Positions 47,866 to 60,204 of a stretch of DNA of 64,000 nucleotides are shown here, one piece after another. The notes beneath the pieces are model-generated. The model was not told the origin of the DNA, did not search any database, and saw only the letters and a program-made list of their open reading frames with translations. The DNA comes from Dryas octopetala. Its lineage: Eukaryota; Streptophyta; Magnoliopsida; Rosales; Rosaceae. The stretch's first letter is position 1; every line of letters starts with the position of its first letter. The position numbers were made by a program, and so were the translations under genes. The DNA lies in the NCBI GenBank assembly GCA_963921425.1, contig OY992832.1:9114001-9178000 (forward strand), written 5' to 3'.

Positions 47866-48135
47866 AAATTCAATCCAGTCACAACTGAATTGTGACTGTC
47901 TTAGTAAATTAAAAGAGACAACTCACATCAATATACTATATATTATTTTGAGTAAAAATATTATTTTGACCTCTATTTATACTATACTGTAGTATAATTT
48001 CTCTAAAAAAAATTCAATTAAATCACAACTTAACTGTGACTGTCTCACAACTTAGATGTGAATGTCATTCAGTCATAACTAAATTTGAAGTTGTGAGTGT
48101 CGTACAGTCACAACTAAATGTGAAGTTGTGACTAC
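47866..48135. repeat. Cluster of AGTCACAACT / AGTTGTGACT repeats
   Basis: The words CAGTCACAACTAAATGTG and GAAGTTGTGACT recur several times in both orientations, so neighbouring copies can pair. AT-rich sequence separates them. There is no gene. Confidence 0.65.
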
Positions 48136-49196
48136 AGTAGCAAATTTTCAAGATAATATAAAATCCTTAAGGGCAATTTTGTTAAAACCTTATAAATTTT
48201 AACTAACACCCATTATATGTGGACCAAAAGACAAAAATGTTAAATGGAAATAGCTCAAATCAAATAAGTCAATGTATTTGTGACCTAATCTAAAAAGTTA
48301 TATTTAAATTTGGTAGTTCAATTGAAATATTATATGATCTTTATGTTATACCAAAAAATTATTGAAATTTGATATTTAACCTTAATTTTCTATTTCAATT
48401 ATTGGACCAAGCAATTGTGGGTCATATCACCCCATGTCAGAACTAAAGTACAAATTTAAGGGAACCTAACCCTTCTGGCTGCATTGGTTTCCATCCGCAT
48501 GACTTTTGCCTTCGTTACCCTTATAACAATATACAAGCATTTAGAGGCTCTGCGTCAAAATATTGCTCTGTCCATCTGGGTCTTCTGCATCAACAACAAC
48601 TACCTCCTTCTGGGTCTTACGGTCTTACCTATTCTTTCTCCATCTTACACATTTTCAGACTCATGCATGCATTTCACGTATACATTGTCATCACTCACCG
48701 CCACCATTAATGTCCTCATCGTCAACCTCCCTCCTGTACCTATATATAGATCATAGTCCCTTTCCTTGTGTTCATCCTTTTCTCCTCCCACACATTGATT
48801 CGGAACCTGATCGACCACCATCCACGTACACCCATTGTCACATGAAACCAAACCACACTCAGTGCAACCCAACATATCTTACAATTCTTACCACTGCATG
48901 CACCTAACACAATTCGTTCTATCTAAGCTATCTAGCTAATTCCATAGATTGTTAAATAAGCATGCTTTGCTGATTTGACTTAGGACCCAAAACAACTATA
49001 GCACTATCATCATCATCCTTAGTGAAGAGTTGATTCAGTCCCCTAGTAATTGTTCTGGTGGATTTCACACTTCACAGGCCCAGCCTCATCTGTTGCTTTG
49101 CATCTCTCTCTCTCTCCCCACCCCCTCTCTAATTAGATGTGCTAGTATTTGATCAACATAGACACCAAGCAAATACGACTAGTCGGTGTTGAATTT
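48136..49196. other. Spacer between the two U2 genes
   Basis: No convincing gene. Overlapping open frames of 90-114 codons at 48484-48907 lack family resemblance and look like chance frames in CT-rich DNA. Confidence 0.45.
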
Positions 49197-49247
49197 GTCC
49201 CACATCGCTAATATTCAAGAAGAGAAAGCAACGAGATGGGTATAAAA
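49197..49247 (+). promoter_or_regulatory. Plant snRNA promoter: USE and TATA, U2 gene 2
   Basis: GTCCCACATCG (49197-49207) is an exact USE. TATAAAA is at 49241-49247, 33 bases after it. The RNA starts at 49273. Confidence 0.92.
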
Positions 49248-49272
49248 TGGGCTGCACGAAACATGAAATAGC

Positions 49273-49465
49273 ATACCTTTCTCGGCCTTTTGGCTAAGAT
49301 CAAGTGTAGTATCTGTTCTTATCAGTTTAATATCTGATATGTGGGCCAATGGTCCACACGATATTAAATTAATTTCTTCAAGGGGATGGTCCACCACAGT
49401 AGCTTGCTACTGGGGCCATCAAGCGTCGCCCATGCGTTGCACTACAGCACGGGCCTGGCGCACCC
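49273..49465 (+). ncRNA. U2: U2 spliceosomal snRNA, gene 2
   Basis: A second 193-base U2 with the same 5' end, branch-site pairing region and Sm region. Differences from gene 1 lie mainly in stems and are mostly compensated: stem IIb reads GTGGGCC/GGTCCAC here versus GTGGC/GCCAC there, and stem III also covaries. The exact USE and a 3' box at 49476 support an active gene. Same strand as gene 1, 1.9 kb apart, so the two form a tandem pair. Confidence 0.96.
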
Positions 49466-49475
49466 TATCAAACCT

Positions 49476-49482
49476 AGTCCAA
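49476..49482 (+). terminator. snRNA 3' box, U2 gene 2
   Basis: AGTCCAA fits AGTNNAA and lies 11 bases after the RNA end, the same distance as in gene 1. Confidence 0.75.
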
Positions 49483-49732
49483 AATTATCGTTTAAGGGCC
49501 GTGCCTTCTAATAAGCAACGTATAAAAGCTCCAGCATTGGGATCCATGCTAATTAATTACCTAGCAGTCTTTGAATTTCCCTTATTATTTTGGTACTGAT
49601 TGGTTATTAATTAGGTGTCTAAATTATTATTTTTCCAAATTTTATATAAATACTTTTATTTTATCCTAATTTAATATATCAAATAAGATTAATAAACTTT
49701 GGTAATGTGCCTTTCCGTCTTATACATTTAGT

Positions 49733-49930
49733 GAAAATCTGTTCCTATCTTAACACATAAGGTATGATATTGGGACAATCTGTTCCTATCTTAACACATA
49801 GTATGATATTGGGACAAATAATAATTTAAGTACTTAAATTGACCATTCGAAAACCTAGATTGACTTACATGTCCCTATCTTAACACATATAGATATGATA
49901 TTGGGACAAATAATAATTTAAGTACTTAAT
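49733..49930. repeat. Three-copy tandem repeat
   Basis: The unit CCTATCTTAACACATA then ATGATATTGGGACAA occurs three times. The second and third copies also share a following AATAATTTAAGTACTTA block. Confidence 0.85.
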
Positions 49931-50131
49931 TGAGGCAAGGACCAAAATTGATAAAAACCCTTATTTTTAACATTTTAAAACACTTGAATAACAATTATTG
50001 AACCAACTAAAAATTTATCTCCACATTATTAGAGAAGTCCTAAATTCAAATACCCTTACTAGAATCAACAAAGCTACGATATTAGAAAAGTCCCAAATTC
50101 AAATCTCTTTCTATAATCATAGAAAAATAAA

Positions 50132-50496
50132 GGGTTAACTACAAAAATGGTTCATGATTTTATACTGATTCTCAATTTGGTCCACTAATTATAAAAAGTA
50201 TCAATTTGATCCACGAATTTTTCAAGTTGTACCAAAACAATACAAATGTTAACTTCTATCCGAAAATTAACGGAATAGGTCACATGAAAATATAATGAAC
50301 GGACTAAAATGCCCCTGAAAATATGGTCACTTGTTCTACACATGACCAGTTTCAGTTAAATTTTTCAATAAAAGTTAACGTTTATACTGTTTTGATACAA
50401 CTTAAAAAGTTGGTGGACTAAATTGATACTTTTTATAGTTAGTGGACCAAATTGAGATTTATTGTAAAATTTATAGACTATTTTTGTATTTAACCC
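50132..50496. mobile_element. MULE-type MITE with 9-bp target duplication
   Basis: The left arm (GGGTTAACTACAAAAATGGT, TCTCAATTTGGTCCACTAA, AAAAAGTATCAATTTG) returns in reverse complement at the right end (ending TTTTTGTATTTAACCC). The arms are about 130 bases with few mismatches. AAAAATAAA flanks both ends (50123-50131 and 50497-50505), a 9-bp duplication like that of Mutator elements, though the low complexity of the site weakens it. There is no coding sequence in its 365 bp. Confidence 0.82.
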
Positions 50497-50927
50497 AAAA
50501 ATAAAATGAATGAGAATTTTTGAGAAAGACATTTCTAACATTTTGCTAAACAGTTTAGTGAATGATAGTATGATACTCAGTTCTCCATTTGTCGAAAGTG
50601 ATGGAGAGTTCAAAATTAATAAATGACAGTCGTTAATTAAGAAAAAAAAACATTTCGCTAAACAAATGCTCCCCAAGTATCATACTAAGTTTGCTAACCC
50701 GACCTACTAGTGGGCTTGGGTCAGACCATGAATTTTTATAAGCATAAAGCCCAAAGTCAATAGAAGGGCGCAAAGTGTAAAGATGGACCGCGTGTGCAGT
50801 TTAGACGAATCATATTTATTTCTGCTAATTTACGCCCACAATATGAATATGAAATATATGATATATCTCAGTCTGTCGTTATTTCTGAAAAGAATTGGAT
50901 TTGGAGGGAAAAGAAAAGAAAAAAAAA

Positions 50928-53900
50928 ATGCCAGTAGCAAGACCCGAAACATCTGATTCCAGAGTGATTGCTCACATAGACATGGACTGCTTCTACGTTC
51001 AAGGTTCCTATCCTTCTCCTTCTCTATGTTCTCTCCGTCTGTGTCTATAATTGTATTTATCGGTGGGTTTTTTTTTTGGGTTAGAGTCGGTGGGTTCTGT
51101 TAGGGTTTGGAAATGAGTAAATGGTAGCCAAGAATACAGAATTTTGGAGATACCCATGTTAGTTTTTGGTTGAACGATGTTCTGATTAATTCAGGTGCAT
51201 CCATTTGGGTTATTAGTTTTTATTTCTTTCATAAAAACCATAGCTTTGCCAGAGAAAATTGAGAACCATGGCTTATATAGTATTTTTGAATAATCCTTCT
51301 CCATTCTGAGCTGAACAAATAATAAAGCTACTGTTATAGTGTTATTAGTGTGAATTTTTTATTGTTAGAGACTCTTGATTTTGAAATTTTACAGGCTTGC
51401 AGAAAACTAGTAGAAAATGACCAACTGATATAGAAACCATATGGGACTCTTTTATTTTATTTTTCAATCAAAATACAAACTACCTAGTAATTAATCATTA
51501 TTTATTCTTTCATCAATGAGTTTTTACCTGGTAGATTCTTATAGACTGGATGGAATCCAAGAGATGATGATTATTCTAAGCGAATAAACTTGTAGTTGTT
51601 GAACTCTTTGGCTTACGGAAAATGTCCTACAAAAACTGCTCTGATCACATATGGAAAAGCTTGGATATTCTTTCATAATCTTACCTTTATCATATAACTT
51701 CCATGTTATTAGGTGATGGTCCATGGATTTGTCACGTAATCATTAACAATGTTGTAAACTTCTTCTCTCATCTGACTGCCCTGTGTTTGTTATATGATTT
51801 ATATCTTGGAATTGTTTTATATATGCTAAGTGTGTTTTACTTTATAGTGGAGCAAAGGAAACAACCAGAGTTAAGGGGCTTACCTACAGCTGTTGTACAG
51901 TATAACTCGTGGAAAGGTGGGGCCTTAATTGCTGTCAGCTATGAGGCCCGGAAATTTGGTGTGAAACGGTACAGATAGTTTCCCTGTTCATATTCTTGTG
52001 CCTTTTATAAACAGCTAAGTTTTTTTTTTTTTTTTTTTTTTTGAGACAACAATTAAGGCATGGTTTTCAGTTCAATGCGAGGTGCTGAGTCAAAGCAAGT
52101 CTGCCCACAAATTCAGCTTGTCCAAGTCCCAGTAGCACGTGGTAAAGCTGACCTGAACACATACCGCAATGCGGGTTCTGAGGTCTCTAGGGTTTGAGAG
52201 ACGTTAATGTCAGTTTCTTAACATTAGTGATTCTCATAGAGAAATTGAACTCATGGTGAATTTCCTTAAATATGCAGGTGGTTTCTATTCTAGCAAGGAA
52301 GGGTCGATGTGAGAGGGCTTCAATTGATGAAGTGTATCTTGACCTTACTGATGCAGCTGAAACCATGTTAGCTGAAGGCCCTCCAGAAAGCATGGAAGTA
52401 ATTGATGAGGAAGTTCTCAAGTCACATGTTTTGGGGCTCAATACCGAGGTTGGTTACAATGCTTTGGACATGTCAACTATATGGCTTAGTGTTAATTTGC
52501 ATTATCAATTTTAGATTAAACTTCTGAAGGATTGACAGAGATAAATTCTTCTACTATCTTAGGTTTTGTGTCCTCAAGCCCCTTATAATATAATGTGATG
52601 AAAATGTGTTTAATTGGTCTTTGTTTATCATGTGCATGTATGGAATGGAGATGCAGAATCTATCAATATTTCACACCATATAATGCTTAACATGGACCTT
52701 GATTCTTTTCTTTTTCTTAAAATGGATTGGGATGCAGAAGACAACAAATTAATATTTGAAATTACATACTTTTTTTAATTATTCCTTTGGGGTGAGTACT
52801 GGGGTTGGATGGGATTTGTGTTTATAATTATTCAGTTTTTGGATTTTAAGTGTCAGGTAGAACTATTAACTGATCCCTGCAAGAAAAGAGATTTGAGGCA
52901 AAAAAATTTAGGGAAATGGTCTAATCACTGAAAATCTCTAGTAGGCCTCCCTCAGAGATAAATTTATATTTCTTCTCATTTTTTAATTATTTAATTTATT
53001 TACTAACAGAAATAACCAATAATTACTACATTACTGTCCAATTTATGCAAATAAATATCTAGAAATTACCAGTTGCATCCTATTGTTATAAGCTTGCTCA
53101 TCTTGCATCGGTAATAGTTGTTATACTGAAATTGACTTTGATTCAGGATGGAAGTGATGCCAAAGAAAATGTGAGAAAATGGCTTTGCAGGAGCAATGCT
53201 GATCGCCGTGATAAGCTATTAGCTTGTGGGGCTCTCATTGTTGCAGAACTTAGGTTGCAAGTGTTGAAGGAGACAGAATTTACTTGTTCAGCTGGCATTG
53301 CTCATAATAAGGTAGAAATGAATGGGGTCCTTAGTTTGAAAATTTTCATTTTTCTTTTCCGTCACCAACTATCATGGTGTCAAAGAAAGTAGTTTACAAC
53401 AAATTTCGATTTTTGTGTCATCAGCTTATATGTGATTTTGTTATCAGATGCTGGCCAAACTTTCAAGTGGTATGAATAAACCTGCGCAACAAACTATTGT
53501 GCCATTCTCATCTGTGAAAGGATTGCTAGATTCCTTGCCAATTAAGAAAATGTAAGTTTTGTTTTGTTATACCTGGAATAAAAGATTTGTGTCAAAATGC
53601 TATGCCCATAAAGTGGCTACCGCATTGCAAGACTACATTGCTTAGAGATGAAAAGGAGAAAATTTGATTTAATTTGAAAGTTTCTAGTTGTATATTTCTC
53701 AATAAACAGTGCATATTTATGAATCAATCTTTGAATTCAGGAAACAGCTTGGAGGAAAGCTGGGGAGTTCATTACAAAGTGACATGGGTGTTAACACTGT
53801 TGGAGATCTATTGCAGTTTTCAGAGGAAAAACTACAAGAACACTATGGAATCAATACTGGGTGACTACTCATCTTTGAATAAATTGCTGTGAATGTTTTA

Positions 53901-56900
53901 AACTTGTAGATTGTATCTGGAGTATCATAAAGTGTATTTATGTATATCTTGTCTTTGGGCTCAAACTTCTTACATTCTATACATTTTGGCCCAAAGTCTT
54001 GATTTTTGAAATATCTTCTTCCTAGTTGTTTGAAAAATAATTGTTTGTCTATTGGTCTTTTTACTGATATTTTCCCATTCTCAAGGTTGAATATAATTTG
54101 AAGAAGCACTTCAACATTTATAGTTACTATTTATGTCTCATTTGCTTAGATGATTCAACAGCTTGTCAGGATCTCATTTCTGATCTCTACATTATTCGTG
54201 AATCACAGTACCTGGTTATGGAATATTGCAAGAGGTATCAGTGGGGAAGAAGTTGAGGGGCGCCTTCTTCCGAAGAGCCATGGTTCTGGGAAGACATTTC
54301 CTGGACCTCAGGCTTTGAAAATGATTGCTTCTGTAAGTAATGTTCTTCTCCAATAGACGAATACTCTTTGCACTAGTCAATGAGTAATCTTGTCATCTCA
54401 TGTACTTGGTCATTAAGTGATTTAATGTCTTTAATGTCATTCAACTTAGGAGAAATGTATATGCACTAAATATCCTCACATGTATTTCACTATTTAATTC
54501 AGCTGTGCATTCTTTATTGTACGGTCCTACTGGCATTTGCAGGTTTCAGTATACTCACAGCTTTATGGTTCTCTCTTTTTGACATGACATAGGTTAGAAA
54601 ATGCATGCCAGAAATGGTTGATATGGCTTATACATTTATTGTGTTCATATTAGCTAAAGCTTTTGAGAACTTCAGTTGTTCAAAGAGATTAAAGAAATTA
54701 TAGAATATGAGACAATCATTGACATGCACAACCTTGAACTTCTGACACCCGCTGTCCCCTACCTAAATAGAGCATGTCCTGTTCAAATAAGCTCAATGCC
54801 CGCCATTCCTTTACAAATACCTTAGATTCTTGAAAAATCATTTGCCGGAAGATCCCAATTCCTATTATTATTTTATTTTAAAAGAATATTCTGTGACAAG
54901 TTATGGTGGTCAGTGAAAGGCAGTCAAACATAAGACATTGTGGTTGTCATTCATGTAATCATATTTTTACTAATATGAACCCCTCATTAGTGTTGCACAT
55001 GGAACAAAAATGGATTCTAGTAGATTTTCTCTTCAAATGCCCTCACCATTCTGGCTCTTTCTGCAGGTTCAACACTGGCTTAATGAACTTTGTGAAGAAT
55101 TGAGTGAACGTCTTCAGTTGGACTTGGAACAAAACAAACGGATTGCTCATACTCTCATGCTGCATGCTACCGCATACAAGGTAACTATTTGGTGGCAATT
55201 TTGTATTTTGAACTTTTCTGTTATCCCTCTAATCTTTTCCATACCGATTTAGATGTTTTAAGATCTGGTGTATGGTTTCTTTCCATTTTGTTATGTATCA
55301 ATCATAAGTTATCCTTCAGGCCAGTGATTCAGATTCACAGAAGAAGTTCCCTTCTAAGTCTTGTCCCCTAAGGTATGGGGCTGCAAAGTTACAAGAAGAT
55401 GCTCTTAGTCTTTTCCAAGCTGCATTGCGAGAGTATTTGGGTTCATACGGAGGCAAAATTCAAGGAAATCAAAACAACCAATGGGGCATAACGTCCCTTT
55501 CAGTTTCAGCAAGTAAAATTGTTCCCATACCATCTGTAAGTTTGACAAGACTTGCTTTCTAGTATATTGTGGCCAGCTCCATCCATTGTCTTCTGCACTT
55601 CCATTATGATTTCTGGGTCTATCTGCTTTACTTTTGGCCCATATAAATATAGATGCAACCACTTGAAACACTAATAAAAGGGTATTTACAGTTTTCCCTT
55701 AAAGAACCTTTGCAGGATTTGTCAGATATGATGCTTTGCGCCTCTTTTTTCTCAAAATGCCCATAACATTGGCGATCAACATGTCATTTATGTTATCTGC
55801 TGGTTGGTGTTTCAGAAAATTAACTTATTAAGAATTATTTGGACAAGACATGTCTTAAAATTGAAAAATTAAACTAGCTTCTGGTGCAAATAATTTGCTT
55901 ATCCAATAATGTAAATTCTAACCTTTAATTTTGATGTGTCATATTGTACAATGCAAATATACAATCTGGCAGGGAACAGCTTCAATCATGAAATACTTTC
56001 ATGGCCAACGCCCGTCCTGCTCTTCGACAAAGCAATCACAGGATAACCTCATTGAAGAAGCTCCTCCTCAGTCACCTTCAGGTGTTGCCAATCTCCCAGT
56101 TGCCCGTTGTCTTTAATTTTTGGCATTTAATTAATTTCTTTCACTCTGATCAAAATGAATTGTACATATAGGTAGTGAAGGGTATTCAGAGGTGAATGTA
56201 ACTAAGCCACAGATTGAGTCCCCTGATGAAGAAACAAGGATCAAGTATGCTATGCCTGGCTTGGATCAACCGGAAGACAAAAAGGATTTGTTGAATGACC
56301 AGGTTTTGGAATTATTTTTTTAGAGTTGTCATGTTAATGGGTCCTAAAATTGACTTCAGGAATATATGTATGTAAACATGAATGTTAGGGAGTATGCTAA
56401 TCATGCTATATTCTTTCTGTGCAGAATCCATCTTGCTCTTCAACAAATCAGGCACAAGATGAATTCACCCAAGAAGCTTTACCTTTGTCAACCTCAGGTA
56501 GTATCTTGCACTGGATGTCACTCTTGGTTATCCTACTTACTGCTTTTATTTTATCTTCCCCTCTATAATGAAGGGCCTCAATGTAGGAAGTGAACACTGC
56601 TTGGGAATGAATCAAAATCAACCAATAAAAGTTTATTCTGGTGAAGAACCTTGCGTTAAACTTGCCATGCCTAGTTTCAATAGACGGGAGCAGAAAAGAA
56701 AAACAGTGAATGACAAGGTTCAATATGCATTTTCATATACATCTATTTAATGACTTTAATGTTTCTCTTATTCTAATGCTGTCATGAACATGCTACCTAA
56801 ATTTAACCTAAAAGAAAATACTAGCTATTCAAAATTTTTTGCACCAAGAAAAGGTCACTTGAAATTTGATTTTACCTTATTCTTGTAGCTGGTATCAGGT

Positions 56901-57068
56901 AATTTGATTTTGGTTAACCTTTTGCTGTTACTTTGTGGCAGGGAACATGTTCAATATTGAGATTCTTTAAGGATAAAGATTCATCTTGTGCACCACAAAA
57001 GCTAGAACATGTTGAAAATATAAAAGATGTTAACGCAATGCCATCTGTTGGTAATTTTAGTGTCCCAC

Positions 57069-57120
<52 letters not shown>

Positions 57121-57429
57121 AAGTTGAGTTGTGGTGCAGGCTTTCAGTCTAGAAGTGGTAACTGTTCGGATCTTAATCAATCTGAGTTGCCAAAAGAAAG
57201 ACCTTGTGAAGAAACTGGGTATTCTAATGTGTGTGGTTCAGCTCAAACTGAACAAAGAAGTGGAGCATGGAGTTACAAAATTGATGAGATTGATCCCTCT
57301 GTCGTTGATGAGTTACCACCAGAAATTCAACAAGAAGTTCGTGCCTGGCTCAGGCCTCACAAGCGACAGAACATAGTGAAACGGGGTTCTAGTATTGCTC
57401 ATTATTTCTCACCCTCCAAGAATACATAG
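50928..57429 (+). CDS. POLH: DNA polymerase eta (translesion Y-family polymerase)
   Basis: Sixteen exons encode 721 residues: 50928-51003, 51848-51968, 52071-52182, 52278-52448, 53147-53311, 53448-53551, 53741-53860, 54209-54332, 55067-55180, 55320-55535, 55973-56081, 56172-56302, 56425-56497, 56587-56717, 56942-57050 and 57140-57429. Metal-binding residues are Asp18 (AHIDMDCFY) and Asp120-Glu121 (ERASIDEVYLDL). The palm, fingers and little-finger regions follow plant Pol eta closely. It copies past UV pyrimidine dimers in the nucleus. The tail has PCNA-binding-like motifs (SIMKYF near 445, SILRFF at 593-598, SIAHYF near 710) and a ubiquitin-binding motif (DPSVVDELPPEIQQEV, 677-692). Exons 11-12, 13-14 and 15-16 are repeats of one exon pair. 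Exon 3 is too short to stand out as an open frame but is needed for the catalytic domain. The family is about 670 residues in Arabidopsis. Confidence 0.95.
57072..57119. repeat. (CT)n microsatellite inside POLH intron 15
   Basis: About 24 CT units fill over half of an 89-base intron and act as its pyrimidine tract, ending 20 bases before the acceptor. Confidence 0.92.
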
Positions 57430-58389
57430 TCTATGATGTTATGCAGACTGGTGTTTATATTTAAATCCAAGGAACTTGCTGCTGCTTCGTTCTTTTGATC
57501 AAAGATCTAGTACAAATTTGCATAGAATCAAAGAGAACCACATGTACAGCTTTGGGGTAGCTCATGGAAGGATGACAGTGCCTTGTATATATTATAGTGC
57601 AGTTTTATGTTGTCCAGTAGAAACATACTAACATTGTAAGTTGATATGTAGTTTAGGGGACAAATTGTAATTTAGACTCAAATTATATAATATAAATGCG
57701 ATGGAGCGTAATGGACTGGTGTTTTCATATGGAGAAGTTCTTAATAAAATTCATGGAGTTGGGTGCCAATTTTTCCAATCCAATGCCAGCCACATCCCCA
57801 CTCCCCAATTTAACCCATGCTCAACTAATAAAACATCTTTATGGTGACGAAAAATGCACTGAATCTCACATTGTATTAGAAGTGAAATTGTTGTGACAGA
57901 CATGGGTCATCATTTTTTATGATTATGAGTTTGATAAATAATCAGGATAAATACAACATCCAATTAAATTTAGATTTATATTAAACTATAAATAAAGAGG
58001 AATGATTACTTTATAGACTGCCTATCAAAATTGCATATCTAGATATAATTTTACTCAATTAATGGTTTGACCGTTTGATTGATACTCCAACATTGTAACA
58101 TGTTAAACTGATGTAAATTTACTCCGTGAATGAAATATCACTTTATGATGATTTTGAGATCCTCAACTTTCTATTTTGACAATCTAGTGGAAACATTTCA
58201 TATACCTAACTATTCCGAGTTCGAATCCTCCCTCCAATATTACTTCTCGAGCCACACAGATTTGAGGCTTTGAGCCCACAAGCAAAAACGGGTCAAAAAG
58301 AAAAGCTTCGGGTCAAGGGTTAATGGGCCGATGCAAATCAAGTTTTAAACGGACGGCTAGGATTAACTTATGCAAACAAGCTTTCTGCG
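57430..58389. other. POLH 3' region and intergenic DNA
   Basis: AT-rich, no gene seen. A tRNA B-box-like word (GAGTTCGAATCCTCC near 58217) stands alone without a tRNA fold. Confidence 0.45.
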
Positions 58390-60204
58390 CAAGATAGAAA
58401 AGACACATTATTAGGCTGCTATTTGGTTCCCACTCCCTCTCAGTTTTCTTGCTCCTCAGACTATCTCTATTCTCCAAGATCTACTACCCATCAGGTCCAC
58501 TTCTCTTCTCTCTAACACACACACGCACTCATATCATATGTATGTAAATTTTGCCTATTAAATTTTGGGTCTTTGAGAGAAAACCCAAGATGGGTATAGT
58601 TTGCTTTGCCAGATGAATCTTTTTTTATTTAATTTTTAGTTTGGGGTTTGAGTTTAACGTAACACTAGGGTGTGTGAGTGCGATATTATCTTTTCTGATT
58701 GTTCTAGGTCAGTGTTTTGTCTTAGTTTTATTGATTCCCGAGAATTTTAGTTGGTTAGGGTAGGAAATTGGAGGCAGGAAGACTGGAAAAGAAGCCTCTG
58801 ATTACAATTTTAGGGTTTTAACATCGATACTGACATTTTTTTGAAGTAGAATCTTTCATAAGAATAAAAGTATCTTGCTATTATCTGGCTTCTGGGTCTA
58901 ATTCCATTCTCTCCTTCCCACCCTATTCTCTGAAATATTGAATGCTTAAACTCTTGTTCTTGACCCACTGCCTTGTCCTCTGCGACGAGTCGGTTGATGG
59001 ATGCTAAATAAAAATCAACTTCTTTTTTTTTTCGAGTAGTTTAGTTACAATATCTAGGTTGAATGTGGAAGTTAAGATGAGTTTTCTACTGCTATAAGAC
59101 TTTTGTGCCTTTGATAACAATGTGAAGCATTGGTTCTATAGTTGAGTGATCTTCTTAATGGAGTTATAAATATTTATAAATTGATTGGATGGAAAGCTAA
59201 ACATTTGTAGTTTCAATTCTTTGGTCGAATAGATTGGTTTACTCTCGGAAACTAAGGTTTCAGCTTTCTTTCCGCACATTACTTTATCATGTTTCTTATA
59301 TCCTGATACCTTTCTTGTATGTGCTAGCTTTCTTTTTAGAGTACTCAAGTTGTAGTGATGGGAAAGCAAGTGATTAACAAACAAATGTTATTAAAGTTTT
59401 TGAGTTAGTTGGATGGGAGCAATTCTCTGTAGTGACTATTGGAGTATTTTTAGCTCACTGGACATATTAGTGATTGCAGAATATATTAACTTCAAAGTGA
59501 GTGAATGTTAGATATATTCATTACATTTGATCAAAATTAGTATGTGCATGCACGTACCCAATTATTAAAATATCGGTCAATATACCGAAATTTTGGTACC
59601 TCCTCAGGCACCATCTACACAGAAAGAGGGGTGGAAGGTGTATCTCTCCACCCTAATGCTGAACTTTGGGAAATATATTGCTGAAGTCGGTAGAAACTGA
59701 GGTTAAAGTCTTTGTTTCACCAAAAATTCTGTGGTATATTGGTATGAAATTTTGTTTAGAACTTTAGCTGCTGGAATCAACAACTGGGTTTGAACAGCTG
59801 CGAAAGAACAGCTGTTTCTTGCATTAAAAACTGCTGCACCCACAAGAATCTATGCACCATAATACTTTTGTTTCATTTCTTTGTTCTAATACTTGTGTGT
59901 CATTCCTTTTCTTCTTCCTCTTAAAATATGCCGTCTGGCCAAAGAAAACAGAACTGTGTCCTAGATGTCAAATATCTGTCACAATATAATATCTTATGAA
60001 GCTTACACGGTTAATTGATGAATTATTGATTGGGTTAACATTTCCTAAGATTTCATTTGAAATTTCATGTTTTAAAGCCAAATTTCATCATTGCCAATGA
60101 TACTTCCGTTAAGCCAGACTACTGATATACTTGTGTGTTATACATTTCTTATGAGCTGACATTTCTTCAATTTCAATGTTGTACTTTTCTCAGTGTGATA
60201 CAAA
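58390..60204 (+). other. Probable leader exon and long leader intron of PAC1
   Basis: A CT-rich segment (58420-58494) ends CATCAG then GTCCAC, a possible donor; an acceptor TTTTCTCAG ends at 60193, 11 bases before the PAC1 start codon. That implies a 5' UTR intron of about 1.7 kb, common in plant housekeeping genes. The donor is not strong, so the exact site is uncertain. Confidence 0.5.

Noticed and set aside
48484-48907. Overlapping frames of 90 and 114 codons between the U2 genes
   Set aside because: No domain or family resemblance, no splice or codon pattern; likely chance.
58210-58235. tRNA B-box-like GAGTTCGAATCCTCC
   Set aside because: No A-box at the right distance and no cloverleaf around it; possibly an old SINE scrap but unsupported.
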